Assembly: GCF_000966195.1 (NCBI RefSeq)
Contig: NZ_LAHL01000012.1
Span: forward strand, 1 to 64,000
Source of the DNA: Domibacillus robiginosus
Lineage (GTDB): Bacteria; Bacillota; Bacilli; Bacillales; Domibacillaceae
Direction of reading: 5' to 3'
Length of the DNA stretch: 64,000 nt
Shown here: piece by piece, positions 54,337-64,000 of the stretch
Position numbering within the stretch: the first letter of the stretch is position 1
How the letters are laid out: the number at the start of each line of letters is the position of its first letter
Translations under genes and position numbers: made by a program
Notes under the pieces: generated by a model
Told to the model about the DNA's origin: nothing
What the model saw: only the letters and a program-made list of their open reading frames with translations
Databases searched by the model: none

Positions 54337-55872
54337 TTAGTTCACCTCGGCCATATTTTCGATTTCTACCGCTTCCCCGTCCATTGACCATGATTTTGTT
54401 TCCGTAATCCGGACCGGAATAATTTTTCCGATAGCTGATTTCGGTGCCTTGACGTTCACAAGCTTGCTTTTCGATGTATATCCGGCAAGAACATCCGGAT
54501 TTTTCTTGCTTTCTCCCTCAATGAGTACTTCAACAATCTGGCCTTTGTATCGCTTCATCGACTCACCTGACAATTCATTCACAAGCGCATTTAATCGCTG
54601 CAGGCGGGCTTTTTTCACATCCATTGGCACGTTGTCCACCATTTTGGCAGCCGGTGTGCCTTCACGAGGAGAATACAAGTATGTGTACGCCATTTCAAAT
54701 CCGACTTCACGATAAAGCGACATCGTTTCTTCAAATTGTTCTTCTGTTTCGTTCGGATAACCGACAATAATATCGGTTGTCAGCGCTACGTCCGGCATTG
54801 CTGCTTTGATTTTACGCACAAGCTCTAAAAACTGCTCGCGTGTATATTTACGGGCCATAATTTTGAGTATATCCGTTGAACCGCTTTGCACCGGCAGATG
54901 GATATGGTCCATCAAGTTGCCGCCTTTAGCGAGCACCTCTATTAAATGGTCGTCAAAATCACGCGGGTGGCTTGTTGTAAAGCGAACACGCGGAATACCG
55001 ATCTGGCGGATTTCGTCCATTAAGTCACCGAGACGGTACTCGATGTCATTGAAATCTTTTCCATATGCATTTACGTTTTGACCAAGCAGCATCACTTCCT
55101 GATAACCCTGCGCAGCGAGCTGGCGCACTTCCTGGATAATCTCCTCCGGGCGACGGCTCCGCTCTTTTCCGCGTGTATATGGCACAATACAATACGTACA
55201 GAACTTATCACAGCCGTACATGATGTTCACCCATGCTTTTACATTGCCCTGGCGCGCCTTCGGCAGGTTTTCAATCACGTCGCCTTCTTTAGACCAAACC
55301 TCGATGACCATTTCTTTGGACATATACGCTTCGTTTAGGATTTCCGGCAGACGGTGAATGTTGTGGGTGCCGAAAATCATATCCACATGATGATAGGATT
55401 TTAAAATTTTGTTTACAACAGATTCTTCCTGGGACATACAGCCGCAGACGCCAAGAAGCAAATTCGGGTTATCCCGCTTTAAATGCTTGAGAAAACCAAT
55501 CTCACCAAACACTTTGTTTTCTGCATTTTCGCGAATCGCACACGTATTCAGCAAAATAACGTCTGCTTCTTCCGGTGTTTCTACCGCATTGTAGCCGAGT
55601 GCCATAAAAATACCTGCCATGACTTCCGTGTCATGGGCATTCATCTGACATCCGTACGTACGGATATAAAAGTTTTTGCCACTGCCCATCCCCTGAAAAC
55701 GCTCGTCGATTTTAAAATCATTGTGATATGCTACTTCTTCTTTTCCGCGCTTTTTAGCGTCTTTTAAAGAAGGCGGCGTGTAAACTGATTGGAAATACTG
55801 GCTATAGTCCTTGGCGGATTTTTTGTCCGATGGACGAGCCTGCTCGCTATTTTTTCGTTGTTCTTCGTTCAT
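54337..55872 (-). CDS. miaB: tRNA-2-methylthio-N6-dimethylallyladenosine synthase
   Basis: A 511-residue radical SAM methylthiotransferase acting on i6A37 tRNA. The N-terminal domain has the three cluster cysteines in [27 protein letters not shown] and GVCGCMSQE. The radical SAM motif is [17 protein letters not shown]-terminal TRAM domain (about 435-505) binds tRNA. A ~65-residue N-terminal extension ([20 protein letters not shown]) is typical of Bacillus. It uses the product of MiaA, encoded at 42094-43044. Confidence 0.97.
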   Translation of the reverse strand: MNEEQRKNSEQARPSDKKSAKDYSQYFQSVYTPPSLKDAKKRGKEEVAYHNDFKIDERFQGMGSGKNFYIRTYGCQMNAHDTEVMAGIFMALGYNAVETPEEADVILLNTCAIRENAENKVFGEIGFLKHLKRDNPNLLLGVCGCMSQEESVVNKILKSYHHVDMIFGTHNIHRLPEILNEAYMSKEMVIEVWSKEGDVIENLPKARQGNVKAWVNIMYGCDKFCTYCIVPYTRGKERSRRPEEIIQEVRQLAAQGYQEVMLLGQNVNAYGKDFNDIEYRLGDLMDEIRQIGIPRVRFTTSHPRDFDDHLIEVLAKGGNLMDHIHLPVQSGSTDILKIMARKYTREQFLELVRKIKAAMPDVALTTDIIVGYPNETEEQFEETMSLYREVGFEMAYTYLYSPREGTPAAKMVDNVPMDVKKARLQRLNALVNELSGESMKRYKGQIVEVLIEGESKKNPDVLAGYTSKSKLVNVKAPKSAIGKIIPVRITETKSWSMDGEAVEIENMAEVN

Positions 55873-55957
55873 GGTGAATCCCCTTTCCGATCTTTCAAAC
55901 TATCGTGCACATTTCTTAAGTATATACCGTTCAACGAACGTACTCAAGCAAGGCATA

Positions 55958-55988
55958 GAAAAAGCGCAGAGATTTCTCTCTCCGCGCC
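55958..55988 (-). terminator. korAB terminator
   Basis: On the minus strand GCGCGGAGA / TCTCTGCGC is followed by TTTTTC, just after the korB stop. Confidence 0.75.
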
Positions 55989-55995
55989 ATAAATA

Positions 55996-56877
55996 TTACA
56001 TAAACTCTTCAACAAGCTGCTTGAATGTTTCTTCCCCAAGATCAAGATCGGCATCTGCAAGCGGCGTTTCCGCATAGCCTTCAACAAGTTCCTGATAGGA
56101 CGGACGCTCCGTATCCTGATAAATGATTCCTGTTACAAGATCATTATGCTGCATCAATGTATTCATTGCAGCCTGACGGTCAGACGGATCATATCCTTCA
56201 ATCGTCGAAAGCTTGGTCAAGTTTTCTTTAAACCAATCATAGGTGTTGACTTTATTATACGTTACACATGGGCTGAACACATTAATAATGGAAAAGCCTT
56301 TATGGTTGATACCTGCTTCAATAATCGCTGTTAAGTCTTTTAAATCCGTCGAGAAGCTTTGAGCCACAAATGTAGCGCCTGTTGTCACAGCCAATTGCAT
56401 CGGTGACAATGTTTGCTCAATCGCTCCAAGCGGCGTTGATTTTGTTTTGAATCCAGCAGCTGAACGTGGAGAGGTCTGGCCTTTTGTTAAACCATAAATT
56501 TGGTTGTCCATAACAATATATGTTAAATCGATATTGCGGCGCATCGCATGAATGGTATGTCCCATTCCAATCGCAAACCCGTCGCCGTCACCGCCGGATG
56601 CGATGACCGTCAAATCTTTATTAGCCATTTTCACGCCCTGCGCAATTGGAAGGGCCCGTCCGTGAATACCGTGAAGTCCATAGGAATTAATATAGCCTGA
56701 GATACGGCCTGAACAGCCGATTCCAGAAATAACCGCCAGCTTTTCCGGTGTCAGTCCTACATTGGCTGCCGCACGCTGGATAGCCGCCTGCACAGAGAAA
56801 TCACCACAGCCAGGGCACCAGTTCGGCTTGACGCTATTACGGAAATCTTTAAATGTTGCGGTTGTTGCTGTTGCCAT
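55996..56877 (-). CDS. korB: 2-oxoacid:ferredoxin oxidoreductase, beta subunit
   Basis: A 293-residue thiamine-diphosphate subunit. It has NWCPGCGDFSVQAAIQRAAA with the cluster/TPP cysteines, GIGCSGRISGYINSYGLHGI, and the TPP-Mg motif GGDGDGFAIGMGHTIHAMRR with MDNQIYGLTKGQTSPRS. With the alpha subunit it oxidatively decarboxylates 2-oxoglutarate or another 2-oxoacid to an acyl-CoA, reducing ferredoxin. It starts 2 bp after the korA stop. Substrate choice between 2-oxoglutarate and pyruvate is by analogy. Confidence 0.93.
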   Translation of the reverse strand: MATATTATFKDFRNSVKPNWCPGCGDFSVQAAIQRAAANVGLTPEKLAVISGIGCSGRISGYINSYGLHGIHGRALPIAQGVKMANKDLTVIASGGDGDGFAIGMGHTIHAMRRNIDLTYIVMDNQIYGLTKGQTSPRSAAGFKTKSTPLGAIEQTLSPMQLAVTTGATFVAQSFSTDLKDLTAIIEAGINHKGFSIINVFSPCVTYNKVNTYDWFKENLTKLSTIEGYDPSDRQAAMNTLMQHNDLVTGIIYQDTERPSYQELVEGYAETPLADADLDLGEETFKQLVEEFM

Positions 56878-56879
56878 GA

Positions 56880-58622
56880 TTAAATCAGCTCCTTGCTGCT
56901 CTCAACAATATGATGCGGCTGGAATGGGTTTCCATCATATTTTAAGATGCTTTTAATTTTTTGCGGATAGCCGGCATTCATTTTAATAATGCTTGCCAGC
57001 TGGCCTGTCGCATTGTTTTCTACAACGGCAACCCGTTTTGCCGACTCAATAAGCGGCAAAATGTCTTCCGTTGGAAATGGATGGACAAGACGGATACGTG
57101 CATGGTTTACTTTTATGCCTTCTGATTCAAGTCGTTCCATCGCTTCTTCAATGGCTCCGCCTGTCGAGTTAAAGCCAATTAACAGAAGATCCGCTTCTTC
57201 ATGCGTGGCATTTTTATAAACTGGATTTGGGAAAACATGAGGCAGCGCTTCGATTTTTCTCATACGCTTGTCCATCTGTGCTTTCCGGTTCGCCGGTGAC
57301 TCGGACGGCTTGCCTGTCTCATCGTGCTCAACACCTGTTACATGGTGAATACCACCTGTGACACCCGGTACTACGCGTGGAGAAACACCGTCTTCCGTTA
57401 CTTCATACCGTTTAAAATACGATTTATCTTCACGTGGCTCAATACCTTCTTTAACCAGCTTCCCCCGGCGTATGCTCACCTGGCTGTAATCAAGGGGTTC
57501 TACTGTATGCTTACCCAGGGACAACTGCAGGTCTGACAGGACAATAACCGGTACCTGATATTCTTCGGCAATGTTAAAGGCTTCTACTGTGTCGTAAAAT
57601 CCTTCTTCTGCTGTTCCCGGTGCAATGACTACTTTCGGAATTTCACCATGTGTTCCATAAATCATTGCCATCAGATCAGACTGTTCCTGCTTTGTTGGAA
57701 GTCCCGTTGACGGGCCGCCTCGCTGTGTATCCACTACAACAAGCGGTGTTTCGGTCATACCCGATAAACCAATTGCTTCCATCATTAAAGACAAGCCTGG
57801 ACCGGCTGATGCTGTAAAGGAACGAATACCGCCATAGTTGGCGCCGATTGCCATTGTAGCCGCTGCAATTTCATCTTCTGTTTGAATGACTGTACCGCCA
57901 ACTTTAGGCAATTTTTTAATCAAGTATTCCATAATTTCAGATGCCGGTGTAATCGGATAAGCCGCCATCAAGCGTACACCTGCCGCAAGGGCACCGAGAG
58001 CGATAGCGTCATTACCGATCATAAACATACGTTTTTGACCGTCCGCTGGCGGAAGAGCAAGAGAGCTTGTCCCATCGCCAAGCTGATCTTTCATGTACTT
58101 ATATCCCTGCTGGATCGCTTCCATATTTTTTTGAACGACAGTTTCTCCTTTACGGCCGAAAATCTCTTCCACAACCCCAAGAAAAACAGAAACATCCAAA
58201 TCAATAATGGCACATGTTGCTCCGACTGCAACCATGTTTTTCATAAGCGAGGTACCAAGCTCTGTCGCCATCTCTGTAAATGGGACTGCGTAAAAGCCTG
58301 CTTCCGTATCCTCCGGCTTAACCGGCTTAAACTTTGTATCTGCAATAATGATCCCGTTTGCGTGAAGCTCACGGTAATTTACATCAATCGTTTCCTGGTC
58401 AAATGCCACTAATATATCAAGGTCATCGGCGACCGAGCTTACTTTTTTCGTGCTGACGCGAATTTTATTGTTTGTATGTCCGCCTTTAATCCGAGATGAA
58501 AAGTGACGGTATCCGTATAAGTAGTAGCCAAGGCGGTTTAATGCCATGGAAAAAATCTCGCCTGTACTTTCAATCCCTTCTCCTTGCTGTCCTCCCACTT
58601 TCCAAGAAAGCTGCTCTGCCAT
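56880..58622 (-). CDS. korA: 2-oxoacid:ferredoxin oxidoreductase, alpha subunit
   Basis: A 580-residue fused gamma-alpha subunit. The N-terminal gamma domain is QLSWKVGGQQGEGIESTGEI, with YRHFSSRIKGGHTNNKIRVS. The alpha domain starts near residue 200 (MIGNDAIALGALAAGVRLMA) with AYPITPASEIMEYL and TASAGPGLSLMMEAIG. The ATG at 58622 follows AAGGAGTG; the GTG four codons upstream lies in that site. Placement between spoVS and miaB is common in Bacillaceae. Confidence 0.93.
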   Translation of the reverse strand: MAEQLSWKVGGQQGEGIESTGEIFSMALNRLGYYLYGYRHFSSRIKGGHTNNKIRVSTKKVSSVADDLDILVAFDQETIDVNYRELHANGIIIADTKFKPVKPEDTEAGFYAVPFTEMATELGTSLMKNMVAVGATCAIIDLDVSVFLGVVEEIFGRKGETVVQKNMEAIQQGYKYMKDQLGDGTSSLALPPADGQKRMFMIGNDAIALGALAAGVRLMAAYPITPASEIMEYLIKKLPKVGGTVIQTEDEIAAATMAIGANYGGIRSFTASAGPGLSLMMEAIGLSGMTETPLVVVDTQRGGPSTGLPTKQEQSDLMAMIYGTHGEIPKVVIAPGTAEEGFYDTVEAFNIAEEYQVPVIVLSDLQLSLGKHTVEPLDYSQVSIRRGKLVKEGIEPREDKSYFKRYEVTEDGVSPRVVPGVTGGIHHVTGVEHDETGKPSESPANRKAQMDKRMRKIEALPHVFPNPVYKNATHEEADLLLIGFNSTGGAIEEAMERLESEGIKVNHARIRLVHPFPTEDILPLIESAKRVAVVENNATGQLASIIKMNAGYPQKIKSILKYDGNPFQPHHIVESSKELI

Positions 58623-58764
58623 TGTTTCAAACACTCCTTTAAATATGACCGCATCAATTTTCTGCTTCTCTTAGTGTATCATTTTTCAAATTAAATCACT
58701 ATACGAATGCTTAATCAGTAAAAATTGTCTTTTTAGTTATGGAATGGACTGTTGAAAGCGGCAC

Positions 58765-58799
58765 TTAAAAAGCATTCCAGCCATTAGGCTGGAATGCTT
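58765..58799 (-). terminator. spoVS terminator
   Basis: AAGCATTCCAGCC / GGCTGGAATGCTT (58770-58799) with a 4-base loop, followed by TTTT on the minus strand. The stem overlaps the spoVS stop codon. Confidence 0.85.
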
Positions 58800-59058
58800 A
58801 TCGAGATTGAACAATTAATTTCATTGCCGTTCTTGCCTCTCCTGCAATGACAATGCTCGTAAAAGCAGGAATACAAATTAAATCAATACCGCCGGGTGCG
58901 ACAAATCCTCTGGCGATGGCAACTGCTTTAACAGCTTGATTTAGGGCTCCTGCTCCAACCGCTTGTATTTCTGCACTGCCTTTTTCCCGCATAGTTCCGG
59001 CCAGCGCACCCGCGACCGAATTCGGGTTTGATTTTGATGATACTTTCAACACGTCCAT
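58798..59058 (-). CDS. spoVS: Stage V sporulation protein S
   Basis: An 86-residue Alba-like-fold protein, near-invariant in spore formers: MDVLKVSSKSNPNSVAGALA, GTMREKGSAEIQAVGAGALN, QAVKAVAIARGFVAPGGIDL. It is needed for coat assembly and core dehydration in Bacillus subtilis. It lies downstream of ymdB as usual and ends in its own terminator. Confidence 0.97.
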   Translation of the reverse strand: MDVLKVSSKSNPNSVAGALAGTMREKGSAEIQAVGAGALNQAVKAVAIARGFVAPGGIDLICIPAFTSIVIAGEARTAMKLIVQSR

Positions 59059-59125
59059 TCCCTAATCCCCCTTCTAAAGCCTCCATTCGTCTTTCATATA
59101 TATTCAAAGGAAGAGGGGCTATGAA

Positions 59126-59926
59126 TCAATAATCTTGAAAAGGATGGTCGTCGTTAATTAAAATACGCTCTATTGACTTGGCACGTCCTGTTTTCCGGTC
59201 TGCGCGAACGAGACATCCTGACAGTTGCGTGCGTCCTTCTTTTGGCACTTCAAACCGGGCTGGAAGCTGATTTTGAAACTTTTGAATGATGGTTTCACGC
59301 TCCATTCCCAAAATGCCATCGTATGGGCCTGTCATCCCGACATCCGTTAAATAGCCAGTGCCGCCGGGCAGCACCCGGTTATCAGCTGTTTGCACATGGG
59401 TATGAGTACCGACCACTGCGGTGACCCGTCCATCTAAAAACCAGCCCATTGCTTGCTTCTCACTTGTTGTTTCGGCATGAAAATCCACAAAAATAAATGG
59501 CGTCCGTTTTTTTGCTTCCTCTACCAGCTGGTCTGCTTTTTGAAACGGGCAGTCAAGGTCATTCATAAATACACGACCCTGCAAGTTAATCACGGCTACT
59601 TCAAATTCACCAGCTGGTACGTATACAATCCCCTGCCCCGGAACGGATGCAGGAAAGTTTGCCGGACGAACGAGCCATTTTGCCCCATCAATAAAATTAA
59701 AAATATCTCGATTATCCCACGCATGGTTGCCAAGTGTTACAACATTCGCCCCATTTTGCATAAATGTTTTATAAATTTTTTCTGTAATACCGCGTCCTGC
59801 TGCTGCGTTTTCCCCATTAATAATGGTAATGCCCGGGCGGTATTTTTTCTTTAATTTTGGTACGTACTCACTTACCATGTCACGCCCCGGAGATCCTACA
59901 ACGTCTCCAATGAATAATAAATCCAT
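59126..59926 (-). CDS. ymdB: YmdB metallophosphodiesterase
   Basis: A 266-residue calcineurin-like phosphodiesterase. Metal-site motifs are MDLLFIGDVVGSPGRD, INGENAAAGRGI, TLGNHAWDN, VDFHAETTSEKQAMGWFLDG and VVGTHTHVQTAD. In Bacillus subtilis YmdB cleaves 2',3'- or 3',5'-cyclic nucleotides and influences the switch between motility and biofilm formation. It follows rny after a terminator-like hairpin. Confidence 0.95.
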   Translation of the reverse strand: MDLLFIGDVVGSPGRDMVSEYVPKLKKKYRPGITIINGENAAAGRGITEKIYKTFMQNGANVVTLGNHAWDNRDIFNFIDGAKWLVRPANFPASVPGQGIVYVPAGEFEVAVINLQGRVFMNDLDCPFQKADQLVEEAKKRTPFIFVDFHAETTSEKQAMGWFLDGRVTAVVGTHTHVQTADNRVLPGGTGYLTDVGMTGPYDGILGMERETIIQKFQNQLPARFEVPKEGRTQLSGCLVRADRKTGRAKSIERILINDDHPFQDY

Positions 59927-59950
59927 ACTTTTCCTTCTTTCTTTTCATTA

Positions 59951-59984
59951 AAAAAGAAAAACGGTGTGGTCTTCCACACCGTTT
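59951..59984 (-). terminator. Hairpin after rny
   Basis: CGGTGTGG / CCACACCG with AAAA/TTTT extension (59958-59984), followed on the minus strand by TTTTTCTTTTT. It may partly end the rny transcript before ymdB. Confidence 0.8.
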
Positions 59985-59988
59985 TCAC

Positions 59989-61551
59989 TTACTTTGCATA
60001 TTCAACTGCTCTTGTTTCACGAATAACGGTTACTTTTATATGGCCCGGATAATCGAGCTCTCCTTCGATTCGTTTACGAATATCACGTGCAAGGCGGTGA
60101 GCCTGCAAATCATCAATTTGCTCCGGCTTAACCATGATTCGCACTTCACGGCCGGCTTGAATCGCAAATGATTTTTCAACACCGTCATAGGATTCTGAAA
60201 TTTCCTCCAGTTTTTCTAAACGGCGAATATAGTTTTCAAGCGTTTCACTTCTTGCACCTGGTCGTGCAGCAGACAATGCATCTGCTGCTGCAACGAGCAC
60301 AGCAATTACCGAGGTTGGCTCTGTGTCACCATGATGCGAGGCAATACTATTGATGACAACTGGATGTTCTTTATACTTTTGAGCCAGCTCTACACCGATT
60401 TCAACGTGGCTGCCTTCTACCTCATGATCCACTGCTTTTCCGATATCGTGGAGAAGGCCTGCACGGCGGGCAAGTGTTTCATCTTCACCAAGCTCTGCAG
60501 CCAGCAGTCCAGACAAATACGCCACTTCTACTGAGTGTTTCAGAACGTTTTGTCCATAGCTTGTCCGGTATTTCAAGCGGCCAAGAATTTTGATGAGATC
60601 CGGATGCAGTCCGTGGACGCCAACATCAAATGTTGTTTGTTCACCGATTTCACGAATATGTTCGTCCACTTCGCGTCGTGCTTTATCAACCATTTCTTCG
60701 ATACGAGCCGGATGAATGCGTCCATCCTGCACCAGTTTTTCCAGAGCGATACGCGCCGTTTCACGACGAATAGGATCAAAGCCGGATAGGATGACGGCTT
60801 CCGGTGTATCATCGATAATTAAGTCGATGCCCGTTAGCGTTTCGAGTGTACGGATATTACGTCCCTCACGCCCGATAATGCGTCCTTTCATTTCATCATT
60901 TGGCAGTGAAACGACGGATACGGTCGTTTCAGCCACATGATCCGCTGCACATCGCTGAATGGCAAGTGACAATACTTCACGTGCTTTTTTATCAGACTCT
61001 TCTTTTGCACGATGCTCGTTTTCTTTTACCATGATTGCAATATCGTGGGATAATTCTTGTTCCGTCCGTTCTAAAATGATGGAGCGTGCATCGTCACGTG
61101 TCAGAGCGGAAATTCGCTCAAGCTCGGATTGCTGCTTTTTCACCATCTCATCCACTTTGCTGTCCATCTCTTCAATATGTTGTTGTCTTGTGTTTAGGGA
61201 TGCCTCTTTGTTTTCAAGTGTTTCTTCCCGCTTATTTAGGGATTCATCCTTTCGATCAAGGTTCTCTTCCTTTTGAAGGAGGCGGTTTTCCTGCTTTTGT
61301 AATTCATTTCTTCTTTCACGGAGTTCATGCTCTGTTTCCGTGCGCAATTTATGAATTTCATCCTTTGCCTCTAGAAGAGCTTCTTTTTTAGAAGCTTCTG
61401 CTTCCCGCTTTGCATCTTCAACAATTTGGTCAGCGGCACTGCGTGCGCCTGCGATTTTTGATTCGGCAATTGATTTTCTTACAAAATAGCCAACAACGAC
61501 ACCAATGATAAGGCCAAGCAAAATGGAGATGATTGTAATGGGTTCCATCAT
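59989..61551 (-). CDS. rny: Ribonuclease Y
   Basis: A 520-residue membrane-anchored endoribonuclease that starts mRNA decay. An N-terminal transmembrane helix (about 5-25, [18 protein letters not shown]) is followed by a long Lys/Glu coiled coil (30-200), a KH RNA-binding domain ([20 protein letters not shown]) and an HD catalytic domain ([19 protein letters not shown]). GGAGGTGA precedes the tandem ATGs. RicA, encoded in this window, modulates this enzyme in Bacillus subtilis. Confidence 0.97.
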   Translation of the reverse strand: MMEPITIISILLGLIIGVVVGYFVRKSIAESKIAGARSAADQIVEDAKREAEASKKEALLEAKDEIHKLRTETEHELRERRNELQKQENRLLQKEENLDRKDESLNKREETLENKEASLNTRQQHIEEMDSKVDEMVKKQQSELERISALTRDDARSIILERTEQELSHDIAIMVKENEHRAKEESDKKAREVLSLAIQRCAADHVAETTVSVVSLPNDEMKGRIIGREGRNIRTLETLTGIDLIIDDTPEAVILSGFDPIRRETARIALEKLVQDGRIHPARIEEMVDKARREVDEHIREIGEQTTFDVGVHGLHPDLIKILGRLKYRTSYGQNVLKHSVEVAYLSGLLAAELGEDETLARRAGLLHDIGKAVDHEVEGSHVEIGVELAQKYKEHPVVINSIASHHGDTEPTSVIAVLVAAADALSAARPGARSETLENYIRRLEKLEEISESYDGVEKSFAIQAGREVRIMVKPEQIDDLQAHRLARDIRKRIEGELDYPGHIKVTVIRETRAVEYAK

Positions 61552-61742
61552 TTCACCTCCTCTTGCTATAAATAATTGTCATGTGCTTCACATGTTGGCT
61601 GCTGTCGCATAGTTATGAAACAAACAGCACTACATTTCCATTTTCAAGATAAAAAATGTCAAATATACAAGTTTAATTTTATCGGTGTAAAATTTCATTG
61701 TCAAGGTTTTCTCCATGAAACGCCTGATTTCGGAACGGATCA

Positions 61743-61782
61743 ACAAAAAAGCAGGAAAACGGGCGGGTCCGCTCTCCTGCTT
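61743..61782 (-). terminator. recA terminator
   Basis: AGCAGG / CCTGCT with inner GCGG...CCCG pairing (61750-61781), followed on the minus strand by TTTTTTG. Confidence 0.8.
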
Positions 61783-61788
61783 TTTCTC

Positions 61789-62838
61789 TTATTCTTCGTC
61801 GAACAGTGTGTCTGCTCCGTTGTCTTCTTCCGCCGGCGGCAGATCCTGTACATTATCCAGTCCATAGCGCTCACGAATTTTCATCATGATTTCATGACGT
61901 ACATCCGGATTTTCTTTTAAAAATTGTTTTGCATTCTCACGGCCCTGGCCAAGACGTTCACCGTTATAAGAATACCAGGCACCACTTTTCTCAACAATAT
62001 CCTCTTCAGAGCCAAGGTCAATAATTTCTCCTTCGCGCGAAATACCTTCTCCGTACATAATATCTACTTCTGCGACGCGGAACGGCGGAGCCACCTTGTT
62101 TTTTACAACTTTAATTTTTGTTTTGTTTCCGACAATATCGTTTCCTTGTTTTAAAGCTTCTGCTCGTCTTACTTCAAGACGGATAGAGCTGTAAAACTTA
62201 AGAGCACGGCCGCCAGGAGTCGTTTCCGGGTTTCCAAACATAATTCCCACTTTTTCGCGGATTTGGTTGATAAAGATGGCAATCGTATTTGATTTATTGA
62301 TGGCACCTGACAGTTTACGAAGAGCCTGTGACATAAGACGCGCCTGCAGCCCTACGTGTGAAGCACCCATTTCGCCTTCGATTTCCGCTTTCGGTACAAG
62401 TGCCGCAACCGAGTCAACGACGATAATGTCAACAGCGCCACTGCGTACAAGGGCTTCTGCAATTTCAAGCGCCTGCTCTCCTGTATCTGGCTGCGACAAA
62501 AGAAGCTCATCAATGTTTACACCCAATTTCTGCGCATAAACCGGATCAAGTGCATGCTCAGCATCGATAAACGCAGCCTGTCCGCCTTTTGCTTGTACTT
62601 CTGCGATGGCATGAAGAGCCACTGTTGTTTTACCCGAGCTTTCCGGCCCATAAATTTCAACAACGCGACCACGCGGGTAACCGCCGACTCCAAGCGCGGA
62701 GTCAAGCGAAAGCGATCCGCTTGGTGTTGTGGAAACACGGCGCTCCGCCTGCTCACCAAGTTTCATAACTGAGCCTTTACCGAATTGCTTTTCAATTTGT
62801 TTAAGTGCCATATCTAAGGCAGCCTGACGATCATTCAC
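61789..62838 (-). CDS. recA: Recombinase RecA
   Basis: A 349-residue DNA-strand-exchange ATPase. Walker A is [38 protein letters not shown] and the DNA-binding loop [22 protein letters not shown] follow. The acidic C-terminus is GADTLFDEE. The GTG at 62838 ([20 protein letters not shown]) is the start, as GAGGAGGAATTTAATA precedes it; upstream in-frame codons are inside the ribosome binding site. An SOS box lies in the promoter region. Confidence 0.98.
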   Translation of the reverse strand: MNDRQAALDMALKQIEKQFGKGSVMKLGEQAERRVSTTPSGSLSLDSALGVGGYPRGRVVEIYGPESSGKTTVALHAIAEVQAKGGQAAFIDAEHALDPVYAQKLGVNIDELLLSQPDTGEQALEIAEALVRSGAVDIIVVDSVAALVPKAEIEGEMGASHVGLQARLMSQALRKLSGAINKSNTIAIFINQIREKVGIMFGNPETTPGGRALKFYSSIRLEVRRAEALKQGNDIVGNKTKIKVVKNKVAPPFRVAEVDIMYGEGISREGEIIDLGSEEDIVEKSGAWYSYNGERLGQGRENAKQFLKENPDVRHEIMMKIRERYGLDNVQDLPPAEEDNGADTLFDEE

Positions 62839-62913
62839 TATTAAATTCCTCCTCAAAAATGTATATCTATATTAGAACAGCTGTTTTGCCGGTTGTTGTT
62901 TTAACCTGTTTTA

Positions 62914-62964
62914 ACTATACCTTAAACGGCGGTGAATTACAAGCAAAAAACGAACATTTATTCG
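62914..62964 (-). promoter_or_regulatory. recA promoter with LexA (SOS) box
   Basis: On the minus strand -35 TTGTAA (62937-62942) and -10 TATAGT (62914-62919) are 17 bases apart. Upstream, CGAATAAATGTTCG (62951-62964) fits the Bacillus LexA/DinR box, close to the known recA box CGAATATGCGTTCG. The rest of the 409-bp gap to cinA holds only the cinA-side hairpin. Confidence 0.8.
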
Positions 62965-63116
62965 ATTTTTTCATCCTTTCTGGATTGGAAAATGTTTACG
63001 AAAAGAAGAGATAAAACTGAGTAAAAATCGATGAAGAAAATGAAGACCAAGGGAAGAGATTTTGTTTGTTTCCACCGGCTTGCTGCTTCTTTATTATACC
63101 ATGAAGCCTCACCAAA

Positions 63117-63143
63117 AAGCCCGCCAGAACTACTGGCGGGCTT
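63117..63143 (-). terminator. Terminator between cinA and recA
   Basis: AAGCCCGCCAG / CTGGCGGGCTT with a 5-base loop; the minus strand continues TTTTTGG. It ends the cinA transcript about 105 bp after the stop, so recA depends mainly on its own promoter. Confidence 0.85.
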
Positions 63144-63247
63144 GCATTTTTAGATGAATTTTCATTTTAAAAACAACTATGTTTCTCCCAATTTCCAGCC
63201 AGCTATCAGCCCGTATAAAACAGGTTCATGTACTTTGAGAGTCTGCT

Positions 63248-64000
63248 TTATTTCTGGCTGTTCGAATCAAGCAGTGCAAGCAAATAATGGCACCCGTATT
63301 TGACTGTACGCTTGCGAATACCCGCACGGCTTCCGACCATTTTAAGCGGATGGACCATGGTCTGGTGACCTGCACGCGAGATGGCCAGAAACACCGTACC
63401 AGGCTCCTGCCCTTCCAAAGGAGCCGGACCAGCTGCTCCTGTAAACGAAATACCAATTTCAGCGTCGCACAGCTCGCGGACATTTTCGGCCAATTCTTTT
63501 GCACATTCGGCACTGACCGCACCGTAGGCTGTAAGCGTGTCATGTTTTACCCGCAGCACCTGTTCTTTTATTTCGTTTGTATAACAAACAACACCACCTT
63601 TTACAACAGTGCTTGTACCAGGAATTGCGGTTAGCTCGCCCAAAAACAAGCCCCCGGTAAGGCTTTCTGCAGCAGCAATGGTCACCTGCTTTTCTTTTAA
63701 CTTGGCCGCGAGTTCGGCAGCAATGGTTGTTTCTCCGTAGCCGTAGAAAAAAGCACCGACTCTCTCCAGAATCTCATCCTCTGCGAGCTGAATCAAACGG
63801 TCTGCTTCGTCTTGAGATTCATGCTTGGCAGTGATGCGCAAAGTTACTTCTCCATCCCCTGCCAGTGGTGCAATCGTTGGGTTTGTCTGCTTCATTAAAA
63901 TATCATCAATTTCTGTTTCAAGAGCTGATTCTCCAATGCCGAAAAAACGCAGCACGCGTGATTCGATCCGCTCTACTTTTTCCATCGTATGTAAGATTTC
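63248..64000 (-). CDS. cinA: CinA family protein (partial; C-terminal part)
   Basis: The 3' 250 codons of CinA; the start lies beyond the right edge. The frame is open up to base 64000 ([20 protein letters not shown]). The C-terminal CinA amidohydrolase domain has [48 protein letters not shown] and GTVFLAIS. The domain deamidates NMN in characterised homologues. CinA is competence-inducible in several Gram-positive bacteria and precedes recA in Bacillus, as here. Confidence 0.95.
   Translation of the reverse strand, partial: EILHTMEKVERIESRVLRFFGIGESALETEIDDILMKQTNPTIAPLAGDGEVTLRITAKHESQDEADRLIQLAEDEILERVGAFFYGYGETTIAAELAAKLKEKQVTIAAAESLTGGLFLGELTAIPGTSTVVKGGVVCYTNEIKEQVLRVKHDTLTAYGAVSAECAKELAENVRELCDAEIGISFTGAAGPAPLEGQEPGTVFLAISRAGHQTMVHPLKMVGSRAGIRKRTVKYGCHYLLALLDSNSQK

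Overview
The window is from a low-to-moderate GC, endospore-forming Firmicute of the Bacillaceae type. The right half (about 36.1-64 kb) has the gene order expected around cinA-recA in Bacillus relatives: cinA, recA, rny, ymdB, spoVS, korA/korB, miaB, ricA (ymcA), cotE, mutS, mutL, glpP, (glpF), glpK, glpD, miaA, hfq, spoVK, a ynbB-like gene, glnR and glnA. Nearly all of it reads on the minus strand. CotE, SpoVS and SpoVK show that the host sporulates. No tRNA, rRNA or CRISPR array was seen.

The left half (1-36 kb) is accessory DNA. From left to right it holds: a partial class II aldolase divergent from a DeoR regulator, with matching operator repeats; a cyclase-family enzyme; a decayed small island (serine recombinase, XRE repressor, a nuclease-like pseudogene broken by an IS256-family fragment); a first carbohydrate block (MFS polyol permease, two Gfo/Idh/MocA dehydrogenases, a TIM-barrel enzyme, and remnants of a binding protein and a LacI regulator); IS remnants; four CotF-like coat genes and a zinc alcohol dehydrogenase; TerC and DUF421 membrane proteins; and then the main carbohydrate cluster at 15.6-34.4 kb. 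A tyrosine recombinase and a TnpB remnant lie at the junction with glnA.

The main cluster encodes a complete sugar ABC importer (two lipoprotein binding proteins, one fused-type ATPase, one permease), a protein I recognise as levoglucosan-dehydrogenase-like, a second Gfo/Idh/MocA dehydrogenase, four TIM-barrel isomerase/epimerase proteins, a zinc polyol dehydrogenase, an SDR, a small monooxygenase-fold protein and a LacI repressor with paired operators. The likely logic is oxidation of an (anhydro)sugar or glycoside to a 3-keto intermediate, elimination/hydration or epimerisation by TIM-barrel enzymes, and re-reduction. Levoglucosan is the best guess for the substrate, but it is inferred from sequence recall. 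The first block (4.9-10.5 kb) is a partial, decaying duplicate of this cluster. In it the ABC importer is replaced by an MFS permease, the binding-protein gene is reduced to about 100 bp, and lacI is collapsed in frame to 64 codons.

The most unusual item is the two-component pair at 30.3-34.4 kb. The 1103-residue hybrid histidine kinase (PAS domains, HisKA, HATPase, receiver) carries at its C-terminus a complete sugar-binding-protein module. This aligns without gaps to the cluster's own secreted binding protein, at about 65% identity by hand count over 330 residues. The kinase has no signal peptide or membrane segment, so this appears to be a transporter binding protein captured as a cytoplasmic sensor domain, paired with a LytTR response regulator.

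Other notable points are a glpF pseudogene with several lesions between intact glpP and glpK, whose GlpP-type leader is retained; a PPK2 gene inserted between glpP and glpF; and near-identical lgdA-like copies inside more diverged flanks, suggesting gene conversion.
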